DNA of 64,000 nt from assembly GCA_009103225.1 (NCBI GenBank), contig RHPI01001010.1:70192-134191 (forward strand), written 5' to 3'. The translations under genes and the position numbers were made by a program. The notes under the pieces were generated by a model. That model had not been told where the DNA came from. It ran no database searches and was given only the letters and a program-made list of their open reading frames with translations. Positions 23,501-34,446 of the stretch are shown here, one piece after another. This DNA comes from Chlorokybus atmophyticus (Eukaryota > Streptophyta > Chlorokybophyceae > Chlorokybales > Chlorokybaceae). Numbering within the stretch: the stretch's first letter is position 1; every line of letters starts with the position of its first letter.

Positions 23501-24415
23501 ACCAAGGCGCTGGTAGCGGCTTCGGGATGGGTGCTGGTGCTCGCAACCACTGTAGGAGCGAGTCTGAAGACCACTTTTGAGTCGATTGTGTGGCTGTTTT
23601 CTGTCCATCCGTTTGATGTTGGCGACAGGCTCAGAGTCAATGGGATAGATGTAAGTACACAACCATGCCGCTGTGCAGTTGTGTAACCTTGCTTGCAAAG
23701 TCAGGCAGCTGAGTGGCACCCCTGTTTGCAGGTTGTTGTTGATGAAATGGGTCTGATGCACACTTCCTTGGAGGCGGGTGATGGCGAGCGTGTGTTTTAT
23801 CCAAATGCCTTGCTCTGGAGTCAGCCAATATCCAACTACAACCGGTCTCCGCATCAATGGGATGAAATTCTTCTACAAGTGCGCCCCTTGTGCTTAGCTG
23901 CTGTTGCTGCGCATCCCTACATGCCACTTGCAAACATGCGTTGTGTTGTTTGGTGCAGGTTGATGCCTCTATCACTGATGCACAGCTAGACGTGTTCCGC
24001 ACACGCATCAAGGAGTATCTGCTCAAGAACCCCACTTGGTGGTATCCCAACTTTAAAGTCATGGCTAAGGTAAGAGCAACTACGCCTTGTTGACACACGT
24101 GTGCAAGTTGCTATGCGCGGACTACACAACCACTCAAAGGCGGGTCCGAAAATCTGATTACCTAACCGTTTTCTGTAATTTCAGGACATTGAGAACTCCA
24201 AGCGCTTGACACTTGGCATCTACCAGCAGCACAAGATGAACTTCCAGCAGATGGGTGACCGTTTTGAGCGCCGTGCAGCAGCACTCATGACGTACAAGAA
24301 GTTCCTGCAGGAGCTTGGCATCACATATACCCTCCCAGTCCAGCCTGTGCAACTGCATGGCGGTGCGCAGGCCCCTCTCACCGGACCCACTGGCCCATCA
24401 AGTAAGTCAGATTGA
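20537..24415 (+). CDS. MscS-like mechanosensitive ion channel, plant MSL10 type
   Basis: Channels of this group open on membrane tension and pass ions, acting in osmotic protection and signalling. Fifteen exons: 20537-20944, 21024-21139, 21250-21321, 21416-21656, 21764-21882, 22011-22080, 22171-22314, 22437-22557, 22683-22912, 22994-23089, 23172-23275, 23476-23650, 23732-23878, 23959-24069 and 24185-24415. Phases agree and give 794 residues. Residues 1-200 are a polar cytosolic domain. Five hydrophobic segments follow (about 214-232, 244-267, 297-314, 322-342, 553-578), and then the pore-lining segment. The MscS signature is clear: LFSVHPFDVGDRLRVNG, then YPNALLWSQPISNYNRSP. The family's FHVKNYF..IQ..LFQQYVLETLSGPPL and the EF-hand-like linker (AAKRIFANIA..LQRFLPK) are also present. 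The last exon ends with a typical amphipathic MGDRFERRAAAL helix. Part of exon 9 is copied at 28917. Confidence 0.94.
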
Positions 24416-25047
24416 GAAATTGGCGCCAATCAGGCAGTGTAGTGAAGTCTGGTTCAAACGGTACTTATATTCAACACTTACAGCGGTTGCAACATTGCTA
24501 GTTGCCCTGTTGTATGGTGTCAATTTTGAATATGTATTCTAGGTTAAGAAGTGGTTAGTGGTGAATCTGTCCTTGATTACGCCAATTGTGCGATACTTAT
24601 ATTGAAGATGCTGGCGTGGACAACTTGTGCGGTGTGTTGCTGGTTCATTCGTATTGCTGGTTGTGTATGCTTGGTGCATGAGAACTCTATGTTCAACACA
24701 GTTGAACATAGAGTTGAACATGCAGGGTTCAATTACCTATATGCCATGCCATGCCAAAAGGCGAATAGGCTATCGCTTAAGATTAGCAGGTGCTGCATGT
24801 GTCGAATATGGTGGGTACACAGCTACACTTGAACGGCATCAAGCAGAAATGCACACTCTTATCAGCACCCACACCAACAGGAGGTAACAATAGCATAGTG
24901 CCAAGGGCTTTGCAAGAGACACTGTGCACTATGGAGTGCATACGGTAAAAGAGAGGGTCCCCCGGTAGTAGCACACACAAGCAAGCACACGTCACACCAT
25001 CCCGCACGCTCCATGCAGCACAGGCAGTATATATATATATATATATA
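24416..25047. other. 3' flank of the MSL gene with (TA)n tract
   Basis: This is probable 3' UTR and spacer. It has a short perfect inverted repeat around 24693-24720 (TCAACACAGTTGAACATAGA-type words). A (TA)n run at about 25028-25047 abuts the duplicated block. No gene seen. Confidence 0.45.
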
Positions 25048-25386
25048 CGAGGCTGGTGGGAGGCCAGCGTGGTGCCGGCGCTGCAGGAATTCATCGCCAT
25101 CCCCAACCAGTCGCCCTTCTTTGACAAGGAGTGGGCCAATAACGGCCACCAAGACAAGGTGTGCTCTGTGCTTGTCTGCATTTCACACACAGTAACTTGA
25201 CTTGATCCTGATCACAGTTTCAACGGCTGACAGCTCGGGCATTGCATGGCAAGTTTCATTTGTAAGTCTTGTCTGAGCTGAACGGGTGCGTGATTGAGCA
25301 AGTATGCTTCATATTACCAATATCAGCGTTGTATCTCCACGTTTGCGAGCAGTGCAGCTTGTTGTACTACTGGTGGCAGATTGAAN
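25048..25386. repeat. Exact copy of 14568-14905 ending at a single N (probable misassembly)
   Basis: Bases 25048-25385 match 14568-14905, covering most of exon 1 and part of intron 1 of the M20 peptidase, with no difference that I could see. The copy is bounded by a (TA)n tract on the left and by N at 25386 on the right. No other exon of that gene follows. I read it as an assembly artefact rather than a gene duplication. Confidence 0.8.
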
Positions 25387-26800
25387 GCAGTAGCTATACC
25401 TGCGGAGTATGGCGTAGGCACAGAGGGAGAGGGAGAGAAAGAGTTTGGGCCCTGACTCGGACTGATGACGGACAAAAAACGACAACACGACCAGCCACCG
25501 CCGCCAGTCGTTGGCAGTCTGGATGTACCCGTGCCACTCACAACTCACAACAGCTGCAGGCCACATTACTAGCCGTTGATGCATGCGTACCGTTGCGGTA
25601 TAGGCTAAATAAGCTCCAACTCAGAATCAATCTCTGGCCCACCACCACCCCGCTGCCATAATCATAGCACAGCCTCCTGTTCCATGAGGCTGTACTACAA
25701 GTTTAGTGCAGTGCTAAGCCAATGCTGAGGGCGTTTGAAATCAGCATTTCAAATCGTATGTGGCGACACACACGCATACAGCTTTGCTGATGCAATTCGG
25801 TGCACCGTTGCATGCTACTTGCCTATGCTCCGGAGTTTGCTATACGCAACTCTTATGTGTTATGTACCAGTATGAGCATGTGTTTGCTGTGTGCTTTGCT
25901 ATGCCTCGTGAACCCTCCACCTCTAGCATATATATGTGCAATGTCATGGTCTCAGTCGTTGTCGCCTAACCTCTCCCTCTCTCTTTTGTGCACTTCCGCA
26001 TGTAGTGCTTCAGCTCTTTCTTTGCTCCACTGCTGCTGCCTGCTGCGGTTTTGCATACAGCACATAGGACCCAGCCCCTTTTGCCATGTAAAGTTAGGTT
26101 GCTTGTAATTGTAGTTGTGTAATTTGGAATGCACTGTGCTCAGCTTACGTTTGTAGCCCCTTTTTGTATCACACTACCCCATGTGACTAGCCCTCGCCAC
26201 AAACTTTAAGGCCAGGAAGAGAGGGTTAAGCTGGAAAGACAATAAACAAAAACAAAAACTATTTGTATAACACTACCCCATGTGCGTACGTGCAGCTGGG
26301 TGTGTGTGACTACTTGTGTTTTGTCTTTGTTGGGTGTGCGCGTGTCGCCGGGTCGCTGCATATCACCCCATGCTTGCACGGCTGGTGTGACGAACCGGCT
26401 TACCGCATGCATAAGCTGAGCGCATAGCCTCAGCTTTGTACGGTCAGCCACGCGTGCAAGGTACGGTGGCCTGGCACGTACCACGCCAGGCTCCAACCGG
26501 GCGGCGGTGGCGACGGCGACGGCGACAGCGGCCGCCGACGTGTCCTCACCGCAGACTGACTGAACCCCTGGCCAGGGGCTAGGCCAAATAGACTAGGCCC
26601 AGCAAAGGACTAGGTCTAGCTGTAAGCTACTGGTCCCGCTTGACACTTCCAGGCACAGCCTCAACCTCTAGGCTTCGCCTCAACCTCTAGGCTTCTATCG
26701 GCCTCTAGTGCTTGGCTTGACCTGGCCTGGTCTGGTATAAGGCTGGCCTGGTGTTTGACGCTAGCCCATGGGGCCAAGGTTGTGCAGTTAGCGATGTGGT
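25387..26800. other. Intergenic, with a possible orphan first exon on the minus strand
   Basis: A minus-strand frame starts with ATG at 26496 and runs about 31 residues (MEPGVVRARPPYLARVADRT...) to a GTAAGC donor near 26402. It is preceded by a CGG/GCC-rich leader, like other first exons here. I could not find further exons, and the family is unknown. About 26562-26755 is a CTAGG/CCTGG-rich block with a 19-bp tandem repeat (CCTCAACCTCTAGGCTTC), upstream of the F-box gene. Confidence 0.35.
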
Positions 26801-29268
26801 ATGGCGGCCCGTGACGCCTGGCGACGCTTCGCTCGGCTGGTGCTGTGGCTCCGCCGCAACCGCCGCATGACGGAGCCTGACGACGGCCAGCAGGTGTGTT
26901 TACATGCACACAGCGTGCAGTAGTCAGTCAAACAGTTATTGGCTGAGGCAACACATCCATCATCAAAAGGGAACTTGCATTGCTCTTTGCTGCGGGGGAG
27001 TGGCGAATTGAGTTGTGGGAATATGCACAGGCATGTCTGGGCACGTGTATGAGCATGGGCGTAAGCAAGGTGAGGGTTCCGGTCAGGTCCATATTGCAGC
27101 TGCAATCAGAATGAACCTCGCCAGCTAGCAGCTTTGGCTTACGTCACAAAAGCCAGTCTTCACAGTGGTTCAGTGGTTCAGTTGTTGTTAGACAGCAGTG
27201 AGGTTAGGGTTTTGGTGTGGTTTTGCTTTGAGGGCTGTTAGCACCCCGCTTGCCAGCTGTGCCTTGCAAGTGGTTTGACGTCCAACTGGCGATCTCTGAT
27301 CCCTGCTAACCAATGCGTGTGTGCAGAATGGGCGGGACACAGTTGAGCTGCTGAGCATTCCTTGGAACACCTGCCGCCCTGCCTTGGTAAGACCCAAGCA
27401 AAAGGTGTATCTCAACCACACGCTTGTGCGCATGGTTGTGTTGACACTCAATCACATCAGCACTCCTTGCAATCAACTTCAATGCATGTGGCATTTTCCC
27501 AAGTGTTGACGAATGCCGCTTGCCATCCATTGCCAACTCAGTGCACGCACCAGCCTTGAACAGGCCGCTGAACTGGCACTGTTCTGACGTGCACAAGTAT
27601 GGTGCAACTAACAGGGGGATGGGGAGCGAGGGGTCATTGATGTCGCGGCCGAGTACAAGGGTTTTGGGGAGCTTACGCTGTATCCGGATCTCATGCTTCA
27701 TGTCCTGTCGTTCCTTGATGTCAGAGACTTGTGCACAGCGGCCCTCGTTTGTCACAGGTGGGTGTGCTATTTATGCATGTGAATAGTCTATGTAAGGAGG
27801 TGAGGTAGTGTGCTGGTCGCAATCAACCTTGGCCTAGTAATGAAGTGCAAGGTCATTTGCATGCAGTCACAACAGATAACAACACTGCAACACACAGCAA
27901 GCAATGTGTCAGCGTTGTGACGCACTTGATGGTGTCTGCATGTAGCTTGCATTAATCATGTCATATGGACATTGGTGGGTTATTTGTTTGACATGTTGAT
28001 GGGTGAGTGCTGGTCAATCCAAAGCGGCGTTGAGTGGATCCACAACTAGAACGCTTTTGCAACTATTTGAGGTTGACCACAGCCAATAATGATGCTTTTC
28101 CCTCCAGCTTATGCTCTGACTCACGTACTTGTGACTCAGGTGGCGGGAGCTGTCGCATGAGGACGTGTTGTGGAAGCCTCTGTGCTCATGTGCGTGGGTA
28201 GGCAAGCACAACCACAGCTTGATTCGGGGCTCGGCTGCCCCGAAGCCGCAAGCCGAGGTGGTCATTCAGCCCTCCTCTTCTGCGAACGAGGGAGACGCAG
28301 CGGAGCCCGGCACCGATGATGATGGCAATGACCACCAAGATGATGATGATGATGATGATGAAGAAGGCTTTGGCCCCGAGTATGCATTCGAGTCGGCCCC
28401 AACTCCGAGGCTTGGCATGCTGCCTGCGCCAAAGTCATGGAAGGCGGCATATGCATTTGCGATAGAGGTACACGCACTGTTCACACTTGGTAACATGGGT
28501 ATGTGCTTTGTTGTGGGTATGGTGTATGATGTGTGTCTGTTGTGGTCTTTGGCAGGATGCAAAGCGTGACTCGCTCACAGAGGAGGAATTATGCGGGTGC
28601 GCGTGGTCATTCCAGTTGAGGCAGTTTATGGCGCTGCGGCTTGTGGGTATGTTGAGTGCTCGTTACATCAACGCAGACATGACCTGTGTTTAAATGTAAA
28701 ACGAGGTGTAAGTTGCACTTGTGCAGGTGCAGACGGCCAGCCGTGGAGCATAGCACTGCATGGCTGCCGGTTTCATCCCGACTGCACATACACCTCACCG
28801 TTTCACGATCAGTAAGTGTGCTACCCAATATGTGTCCTCTATAGCGGTCTTGCATAGCAAAGCACACACGGGTTCAATGCACACGAGCTCGCTTGCGCAC
28901 ATGCCGCCCCCCCCCACAGGACGTTGTTGCGGGATGCGGACGACGAACAGGAAGCGAACCAAGCTTATGACACCAACGGTGTCCAAATCACGAGCGTGCT
29001 ACTTGCCAAAGCTNTTGGACCGTCTCCGTTGGTAATGCTTTATCCAACGCTAGCGTCCTGACACGGTTATGTTTCAACCTGCATGAGCAGGCCACTGCGC
29101 TGGAAGTGGGTGAGGCTGGCCGGGTCTCAGGTGGGTATCCAGGTGGCCGCCTACCCGCCGCTGGTGGTGTCCAGGACTCCCAACTGGGGCTGGTCCCTCC
29201 AGAACCAGTGGGTGATCATCGAGTCTGTTGATGCGGGCCTGCCTGGTCCTCTCCCAGCATCAATGTAG
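26801..29268 (+). CDS. F-box protein, substrate family unknown
   Basis: F-box proteins bind SKP1 and choose substrates for SCF ubiquitin ligases. Seven exons: 26801-26893, 27327-27386, 27615-27757, 28140-28467, 28556-28646, 28727-28811 and 29091-29268, with consistent phases, give 325 residues. The F-box spans about residues 72-115: LYPDLMLHVLSFLDVRDLCTA, then VCHRWRELSHED and LWKPLC. An acidic Asp run (encoded by GAT repeats near 28338-28358) lies in the middle. The C-terminal half (GADGQPWSIALHGCRFHPDC, RWKWVRLAG, VVSRTPNWGW) has no repeat type I can name (neither WD40, Kelch nor LRR). The last intron (28812-29090) contains a copied piece of the MSL gene ending at N 29014, but the flanking exons join in phase. 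Confidence 0.85.
28917..29014. repeat. Copy of MSL exon 9 fragment inside the F-box intron (probable misassembly)
   Basis: Bases 28917-29013 match about 22731-22827 (ACAGGACGTTGTTGCGGGAT onward) and stop at a single N at 29014. A C-run precedes the block. The fragment is internal to an exon and has no splice sites of its own. Confidence 0.8.
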
Positions 29269-30065
29269 GCGAATGTGGTTGTGATGCGGTTGTCATGTAG
29301 CCGTGTTAACAGTTGCAAACATCAAAAGCGAGCACTGCGTTGCAGTTAGCATTGTACAGACTTGTTGTGGTGGTTTTTGTCAGGCAGTTGGCTTAGTTAA
29401 GCGTTGTTGAGCTAGTAGTTGCCCCCTGTAGGAGGTTATGACGACAGTGGCACATAGATGTGAGATGTGCTCGGGTGTTTGCATGATTCACGTCTCTGCA
29501 GGTCGTGAATCAATACCAAATACGGGTGTCTGGCTGCTGAGGATTGCCTGGTGCACAGTTAATCATACATGCAAGTTGCACATTGTGCATGAACTCCCTG
29601 CTGTTATGGATCTATATGTTCCAACAGATCATTTAGAACTGTTTTCACAATTCCGTGTTGAGAGTATCGCCCTTTGGCTGTGACCGCTTGACATAATATA
29701 TATAGAGAGATTATTACTAAAACATTATCCATGCTATCTTCTATACAGATGATACTCTCCGCGTGTTGAGAGCATCGCCCTTCAAGATTCAAGGTATACC
29801 TTAGATTTGATGCAATGCATGGGTATGGACTAGGGTAGACTGCAGCCCTGTGTCACTGTTTCATTGCACAAAAAGGTCATTTCAATGGCGTTTTAAGTCA
29901 ACATCGAAAACACTTTCATGTGAATATTGGCTGAAACGTTTTCGTCTCAGATGTAGTGAGCATGCCAAGTAACATGCCATTGCAACCTGCCCAGTCACTT
30001 ACAGTGAACGTAGAAAGGCAGCCTCTACATGGAAGCATGGTACTCTGCGTATACTGGACATTCGC
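29269..30065. other. Intergenic, no gene recognised
   Basis: This is the 3' flank of the F-box gene. It holds two near-identical words (TTGAGAGTATCGCCCTTTGG / TTGAGAGCATCGCCCTTCAA) at about 29659 and 29765. No protein or RNA gene was recognised. Confidence 0.45.
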
Positions 30066-30084
30066 GTGCGCGAGCGAGCGAGCG

Positions 30085-30172
<88 letters not shown>

Positions 30173-30412
30173 NNNNNNNNNNNNNNNNNNNNNNNNNNNN
30201 NNNNNNNNNNNNNNNNNNNNNNNNNNNNNNNNNNNNNNNNNNNNNNNNNNNNNNNNNNNNNNNNNNNNNNNNNNNNNNNNNNNNNNNNNNNNNNNNNNNN
30301 NNNNNNNNNNNNNNNNNNNNNNNNNNNNNNNNNNNNNNNNNNNNNNNNNNNNNNNNNNNNNNNNNNNNNNNNNNNNNNNNNNNNNNNNNNNNNNNNNNNN
30401 GGGGGGGGGGGG
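30066..30412. repeat. (AG)n microsatellite, assembly gap and poly-G
   Basis: A GCGA run becomes a pure (GA)n tract to 30172. It is followed by 228 Ns (30173-30400) and 12 Gs. The dinucleotide repeat and the homopolymer probably caused the gap. Apparent open frames through this block are artefacts. Confidence 0.95.
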
Positions 30413-30497
30413 TGTCAGGAGCTAGCATTACCCCCAAGCACGACTCTGAAGCAATGGGTTCATGAGTTAAAGCACAACTGTGCTGCACAGTCCACAC

Positions 30498-32469
30498 TCA
30501 TTGCGGGCTTGCAGCAAAGTACACGCCCTCGGTTGCAACCCAGTTTGTGTCCGCTGACTTTTTCCTCATACCGCAGACCTGCACAGAACCAGATGAGTGA
30601 AGTGTACATCGCCATGACGCACGCACGCATGCGCGCAAGTTGAGACAGGCTGCAGCCGCGACGAAAATAACAACAAGCAAGGTAGCAACAATCCATGCAA
30701 ACATGCTTGTTCGTGTACCTCCTGTTGGCCCGCAATGGGCCTCGGGTACTTCTTGTCATGGCTTCCGAGGTAAGCACTCTGCAAACACATAACATCTGAG
30801 ATAAGCACTCTGCAGTCAGAAACAAATGAACAGAACAACAATAAGACTGCTGTGCACCAACGCGCCAGTATGATTGCATACCAGCGTTAGAAACAGTGGT
30901 TGTGGACCCCCCCCCCCCCACCCTAACCTAAGCTAGCGCATACAACAAGTTGTGCAATGGCTGGCCATGTGAGAGTATAGTTCAGCAACAACCGAGGAAG
31001 AACAAGGAGCAAGTGATGCTTGTGTGACTTACCATCTCAACATGCAGAAAGCGGACCTTCTGTCCCCTCTCCCAAACACCCTTCCCTTTGTCCAGCTCCA
31101 GCTTCCACACATCCCCGGTGTCGGAGTTGTTGTCATCGCCAAACCCACTCACCTGCAAAAGAATAGAAGCCAAGTCAAGTCTTTGATGCACCTCAACATC
31201 AACAACAGTCCATCTGTTGGGGTTTCAATGCACCTCATATTGGTTGCTGATGGGAGAAGCGTGGCCATGGCTGTGAAGCCACCTTCGCGTATTTAAGTGC
31301 TGCAGTCTGATGACAGTGCCGTGCTCGACCTTGTCACCCTGTATGACATGAACAGATAATTAAGTGCTTCAGACACATGATGCATACAGCCAGATTTGCA
31401 GAATTATCACTTGAGACATTGTGATGATGATTGCACTTTTGTACCTGATTGCTGGTTATTCCGTTTGGAAGATGAACCACCTGCAAGATATGACATTCAC
31501 ACACTAGCGTCACCATGAGTGAACCAAGACACCAATGGCATGCGGCTGTGTGTGCGTGCGCATGTGCGCATGCGCGCGTGCATGTCATCACACAGCATGT
31601 GAATGCGATCCCGTTTGATGTGTATTGTGATGTCGGTTCACTCAACACAATGCACATGCTGTGTTGGCTCACAACATGTGTTAAACCAACATATTGTGAC
31701 GTTTTGTACACCAACTCGTGAATCAATCCATTTTACAACCAACCAACATGAAGCAAACGTGTGCTTGTGGCGCAAGGCCCAAAACATGCAACTGTGCAGC
31801 TCACCCAATAGCTGTTGGTGTCATCACCGCCTGAGAACCCAGTCACCGACTGCTGGCCGCTCCCCGACCCGTAGCTGCGCAACCACACACAGTACACTTG
31901 AGCTCATGCTTGATCGTAGTGTTAAACTGTGATGCACAGGCAATCAGTAGCAATCGGGGATCCAAGAGTAGCAACTTTATACTTGACGAAACTCGTACTG
32001 TGCTTCACTCAGCATCGTACCAAATTCGGCATGCCGCACAAATGTGCTTATATAATAGAGCAATATCAATTGACAGCATGCACCTCATCGCCCGTGCGTG
32101 AATGCATGTGACAGCAGCCTTGTTTAACCTGCTTACTTGATTTCATGGGAATGCAGGCGGTAGCCCGTCTTGTCGTGCACAAACTTCACGACGCTGCCAA
32201 TTGTGACCTGAAAACAGCAAAGAAGCGTCACGTTAGCCCTGAAGGCTAAGACTCACAGCAGAGAGCATCATAAGTTGCTAAACGACAAGGAAGCTTAGAA
32301 AACGCAACAATGCAATGCACAGGAGCACACAGTGAGCGGCAGCTTCCAGAAGCCTGTAACCGTCTCTCAGACACGCTCGCTCTGCACTCACCTCCTTGCC
32401 CTCGCCCTTCGCTGTCGCCGAGGCGACCAGCAGGAGGGACAAGATAGACAGCAGCAACCACGACGCCAT
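30498..32469 (-). CDS. SDF2: Stromal cell-derived factor 2-like protein (MIR domains, ER lumen)
   Basis: SDF2 proteins act in the ER with Hsp70/DnaJ chaperones in protein quality control; plant SDF2 is needed for receptor-kinase biogenesis. Eight exons on the minus strand: 32469-32392, 32207-32137, 31874-31805, 31480-31445, 31338-31234, 31152-31033, 30778-30719 and 30578-30498, all in phase, give 206 residues. The N-terminus MASWLLLSILSLLLVASA is a signal peptide. Three MIR-type repeats follow, with GYRLHSHEI, GQQSVTGFSGGDDTNSYW, TRRWLHSHGHASPIS, SGFGDDNNSDTGDVWKLEL and YLGSHDKKY..PIAGQQEV. The end (NWVATEGVYF) matches the family, and there is no KDEL/HDEL tail. Exon 4 is only 36 nt. Exon 7 has a duplicated acceptor. 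An in-frame ATG at 32502 would put extra Ala before the signal peptide. Confidence 0.94.
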
Positions 32470-32643
32470 CTCCGCCGCCACCGCCGCCGCTGCTATGGCC
32501 ACCTAGTCTGGCCTAGCAAGCCAACTGTAATGCAAGGCATAACGCGGTTACGGACTAAAGTGCCGCTCCAGCCGTATCTCAAATACGGACCAAAGTCACG
32601 AAGTACTCTAAACTACGGACCACAAACTTGAACTGTTGGCCTG
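32470..32643. promoter_or_regulatory. Short divergent spacer between SDF2 and the coiled-coil gene
   Basis: 174 bp separate the two start codons. The spacer contains CCGCC/GCCGCT triplets next to the SDF2 start. A ACTACGGACCA/ATACGGACCA word occurs twice (about 32583 and 32612), with a third related ACGGACTAAAG at about 32551. A shared promoter is inferred from spacing only. Confidence 0.4.
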
Positions 32644-33339
32644 ATGGAGGCGGCGGAGAAGGATGAGGAGAAGGAGAAGGAGAAGGAGAAGGAGAAGGAG
32701 AAGGAGAGTAAGGTGAAGGAGAATGCCGGTGAGCATGCGAAGGTGACGGAGGTGCTGCGCAAGTTGCGGGCGGCTGTGCAGGCGGTGGACTCCATGCTCG
32801 TGGCCATGCATGAGGTATGCCGTTTGCGCCTGTGTGAAGCATGACGCAAGCAGGTAAGGCAAGCTGCGCGCGACACAAGCGTTGTACATCAAGCATACAG
32901 TGATGCAGTCTTCAGGGTATGCATCGCATGCCGTCAAGCAATGCATCAGGTATTGCGCAATCGCTTGACGGCATGCATTGCACAAACCAGTGTTTGCACG
33001 CTTGGTACACACAAGTGCGTGTTTGTGAAGCGTGACGCGTGCATCATCAGCGGTGCCACCCGCAAGGCACGACTTTCTCGCGCATGCTTCATGCATAACA
33101 GCATCCCTGCCTCAGAAGCACTCATGCTGGTCTGATGGCTTGCATTGATAGCAAACATTTCATGCTTGCTGATTACGCTCGTGCTCGTGCACAGAGACAA
33201 AATGCGTCCGTTTGTAAACACGACACTTGCATTATTTTTCATTCTTTGTCAGGATCTGCTGGTGGCTGCGGACAACCTGGACGCAGTGGCCGCAGCCAAC
33301 GACGACTGGCGCAGCTTTGTTCATGCCAAGAGGCTGTAG
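32644..33339 (+). CDS. Small coiled-coil protein, possible DASH-type (Duo1/Dad-like) subunit
   Basis: Two exons (32644-32814 and 33253-33339, both phase 0) give 85 residues. The N-terminus is a Glu-Lys repeat coded by GGAGAA hexamers. The rest is one amphipathic helix region: VLRKLRAAVQAVDSMLVAM, then DLLVAADNLDAVAAANDDW and RSFVHAKRL. The spacing of Leu/Val and the conserved Trp near the end resemble the short helical domain of the DASH kinetochore subunits Duo1 and Dad1. That is a by-eye similarity and could be chance for a short helix. If correct, the protein would link kinetochores to microtubules. Gene structure is more certain than identity. It is head-to-head with SDF2. Confidence 0.5.
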
Positions 33340-34446
33340 CAAAGAGGAGCCAGCCAGCCAGCCAGCCAACCAAAGCAGCACACAAACACAGCCACATACA
33401 CACACAGACACACCTATGCATGCAGGTGACCAACACGAATGGTATGCGTTTGTGTTCCATCTATGTAGTCTGATAGTACAACAGGTTGCAAGCTGATGCT
33501 GCGCTACACTGATTACTTTACATTTCTGTTGGCGGCAAGGTAGTTGTATGGTGAGTGTTGCATGGTGCATGTTAAGCGATTGTTAGTTGCTCGTGGGGGT
33601 GTTGTGGGGGCTGCGTATGCAATGCTCTCTCTCTCTCTCTCTCTCTCGTATGCAGTTGCGCACACGCCCATGGTCAATGTGTCACGTTATACTCACAACT
33701 TTGTTCTCTGCTGCGGGTGGCATATGCAAGCGGGCTGCAACGGAGGTGATCAGCTCTTACAGCACCAACTCTCCTTACAGTTGCATCTAACTCTATACAG
33801 CTGTGGCCCACAGCAATATCTGACACCATTGCAAAGTAAAGCAAGGCACTCTGCAGTAGACTCTCTGCAGTGGTGGTAAATGTGTCCAACCACTGCCAGC
33901 TACATTCGCACCATGCATCATGCAAGCAGTAGTTATGGTCTAATCGCTAGAGTCCATTGTGTTTCACATAAAAGCTGTGGTCAGCAAGTCACAACCAGCA
34001 GCAAACAAATAGTAGCACCAATTGTCACAAAGAGAATGAAGAGAACAAAGCAACAAAATGGCCCTGCTTATACTCACCAATTGGAGAGAAAAGAAAGCAA
34101 CACTGTCAGAAAGGGGTCAGAAATGAAGACAAGGACACGCAGCAGCAAGAGGAGTTCCACGTTGACGCTGTGGCGGCGGCGGTGGCGGCGGCGGCGGTGG
34201 CCTAACAGCGCGGAGAGGAGCACGATAGCGACGTCGTCGACGACGACGCCAAGTAGCAAGCTGAAGGCTCTGCAGTGACGACCGCTCGGTGGGCCACGAC
34301 AACAAGCCCCTGGCCGGCTGAGCTCTCTAGCAAGGAAGCTCTGGTTGCCGCTGCCGTTGAGGTGGAGGTGGAGGTGGAGGTGGAGGTGGTGGTCGTCTTT
34401 TTCCATCTACGTACAGGCCAGCCTTGTGAGGGCCGTCAGTGCCGGC
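33340..34446. other. Intergenic, with (CT)n tract and CGG-rich leader of VMA22
   Basis: A (CT)n tract lies at 33626-33648. A CAGC/AGCC repeat lies at 33351-33370. GGC/GGT triplets at about 34171-34200 and GGTGGA repeats at about 34360-34390 precede the VMA22 start. No gene recognised. Confidence 0.5.

Noticed and set aside
25048-25385. A second M20 peptidase gene
   Set aside because: Only exon 1 and a piece of intron are present, identical to the first copy and ending at N, so it is best explained by misassembly.
30029-30643. Long open frames through the (GA)n tract and the N gap
   Set aside because: They consist of Arg-Glu repeats and unknown bases. They are artefacts of the dinucleotide repeat.
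32608-33096. Leu/Ser-rich minus-strand frame
   Set aside because: It is the complement of the GGAGAA repeat coding Glu-Lys in the coiled-coil gene.
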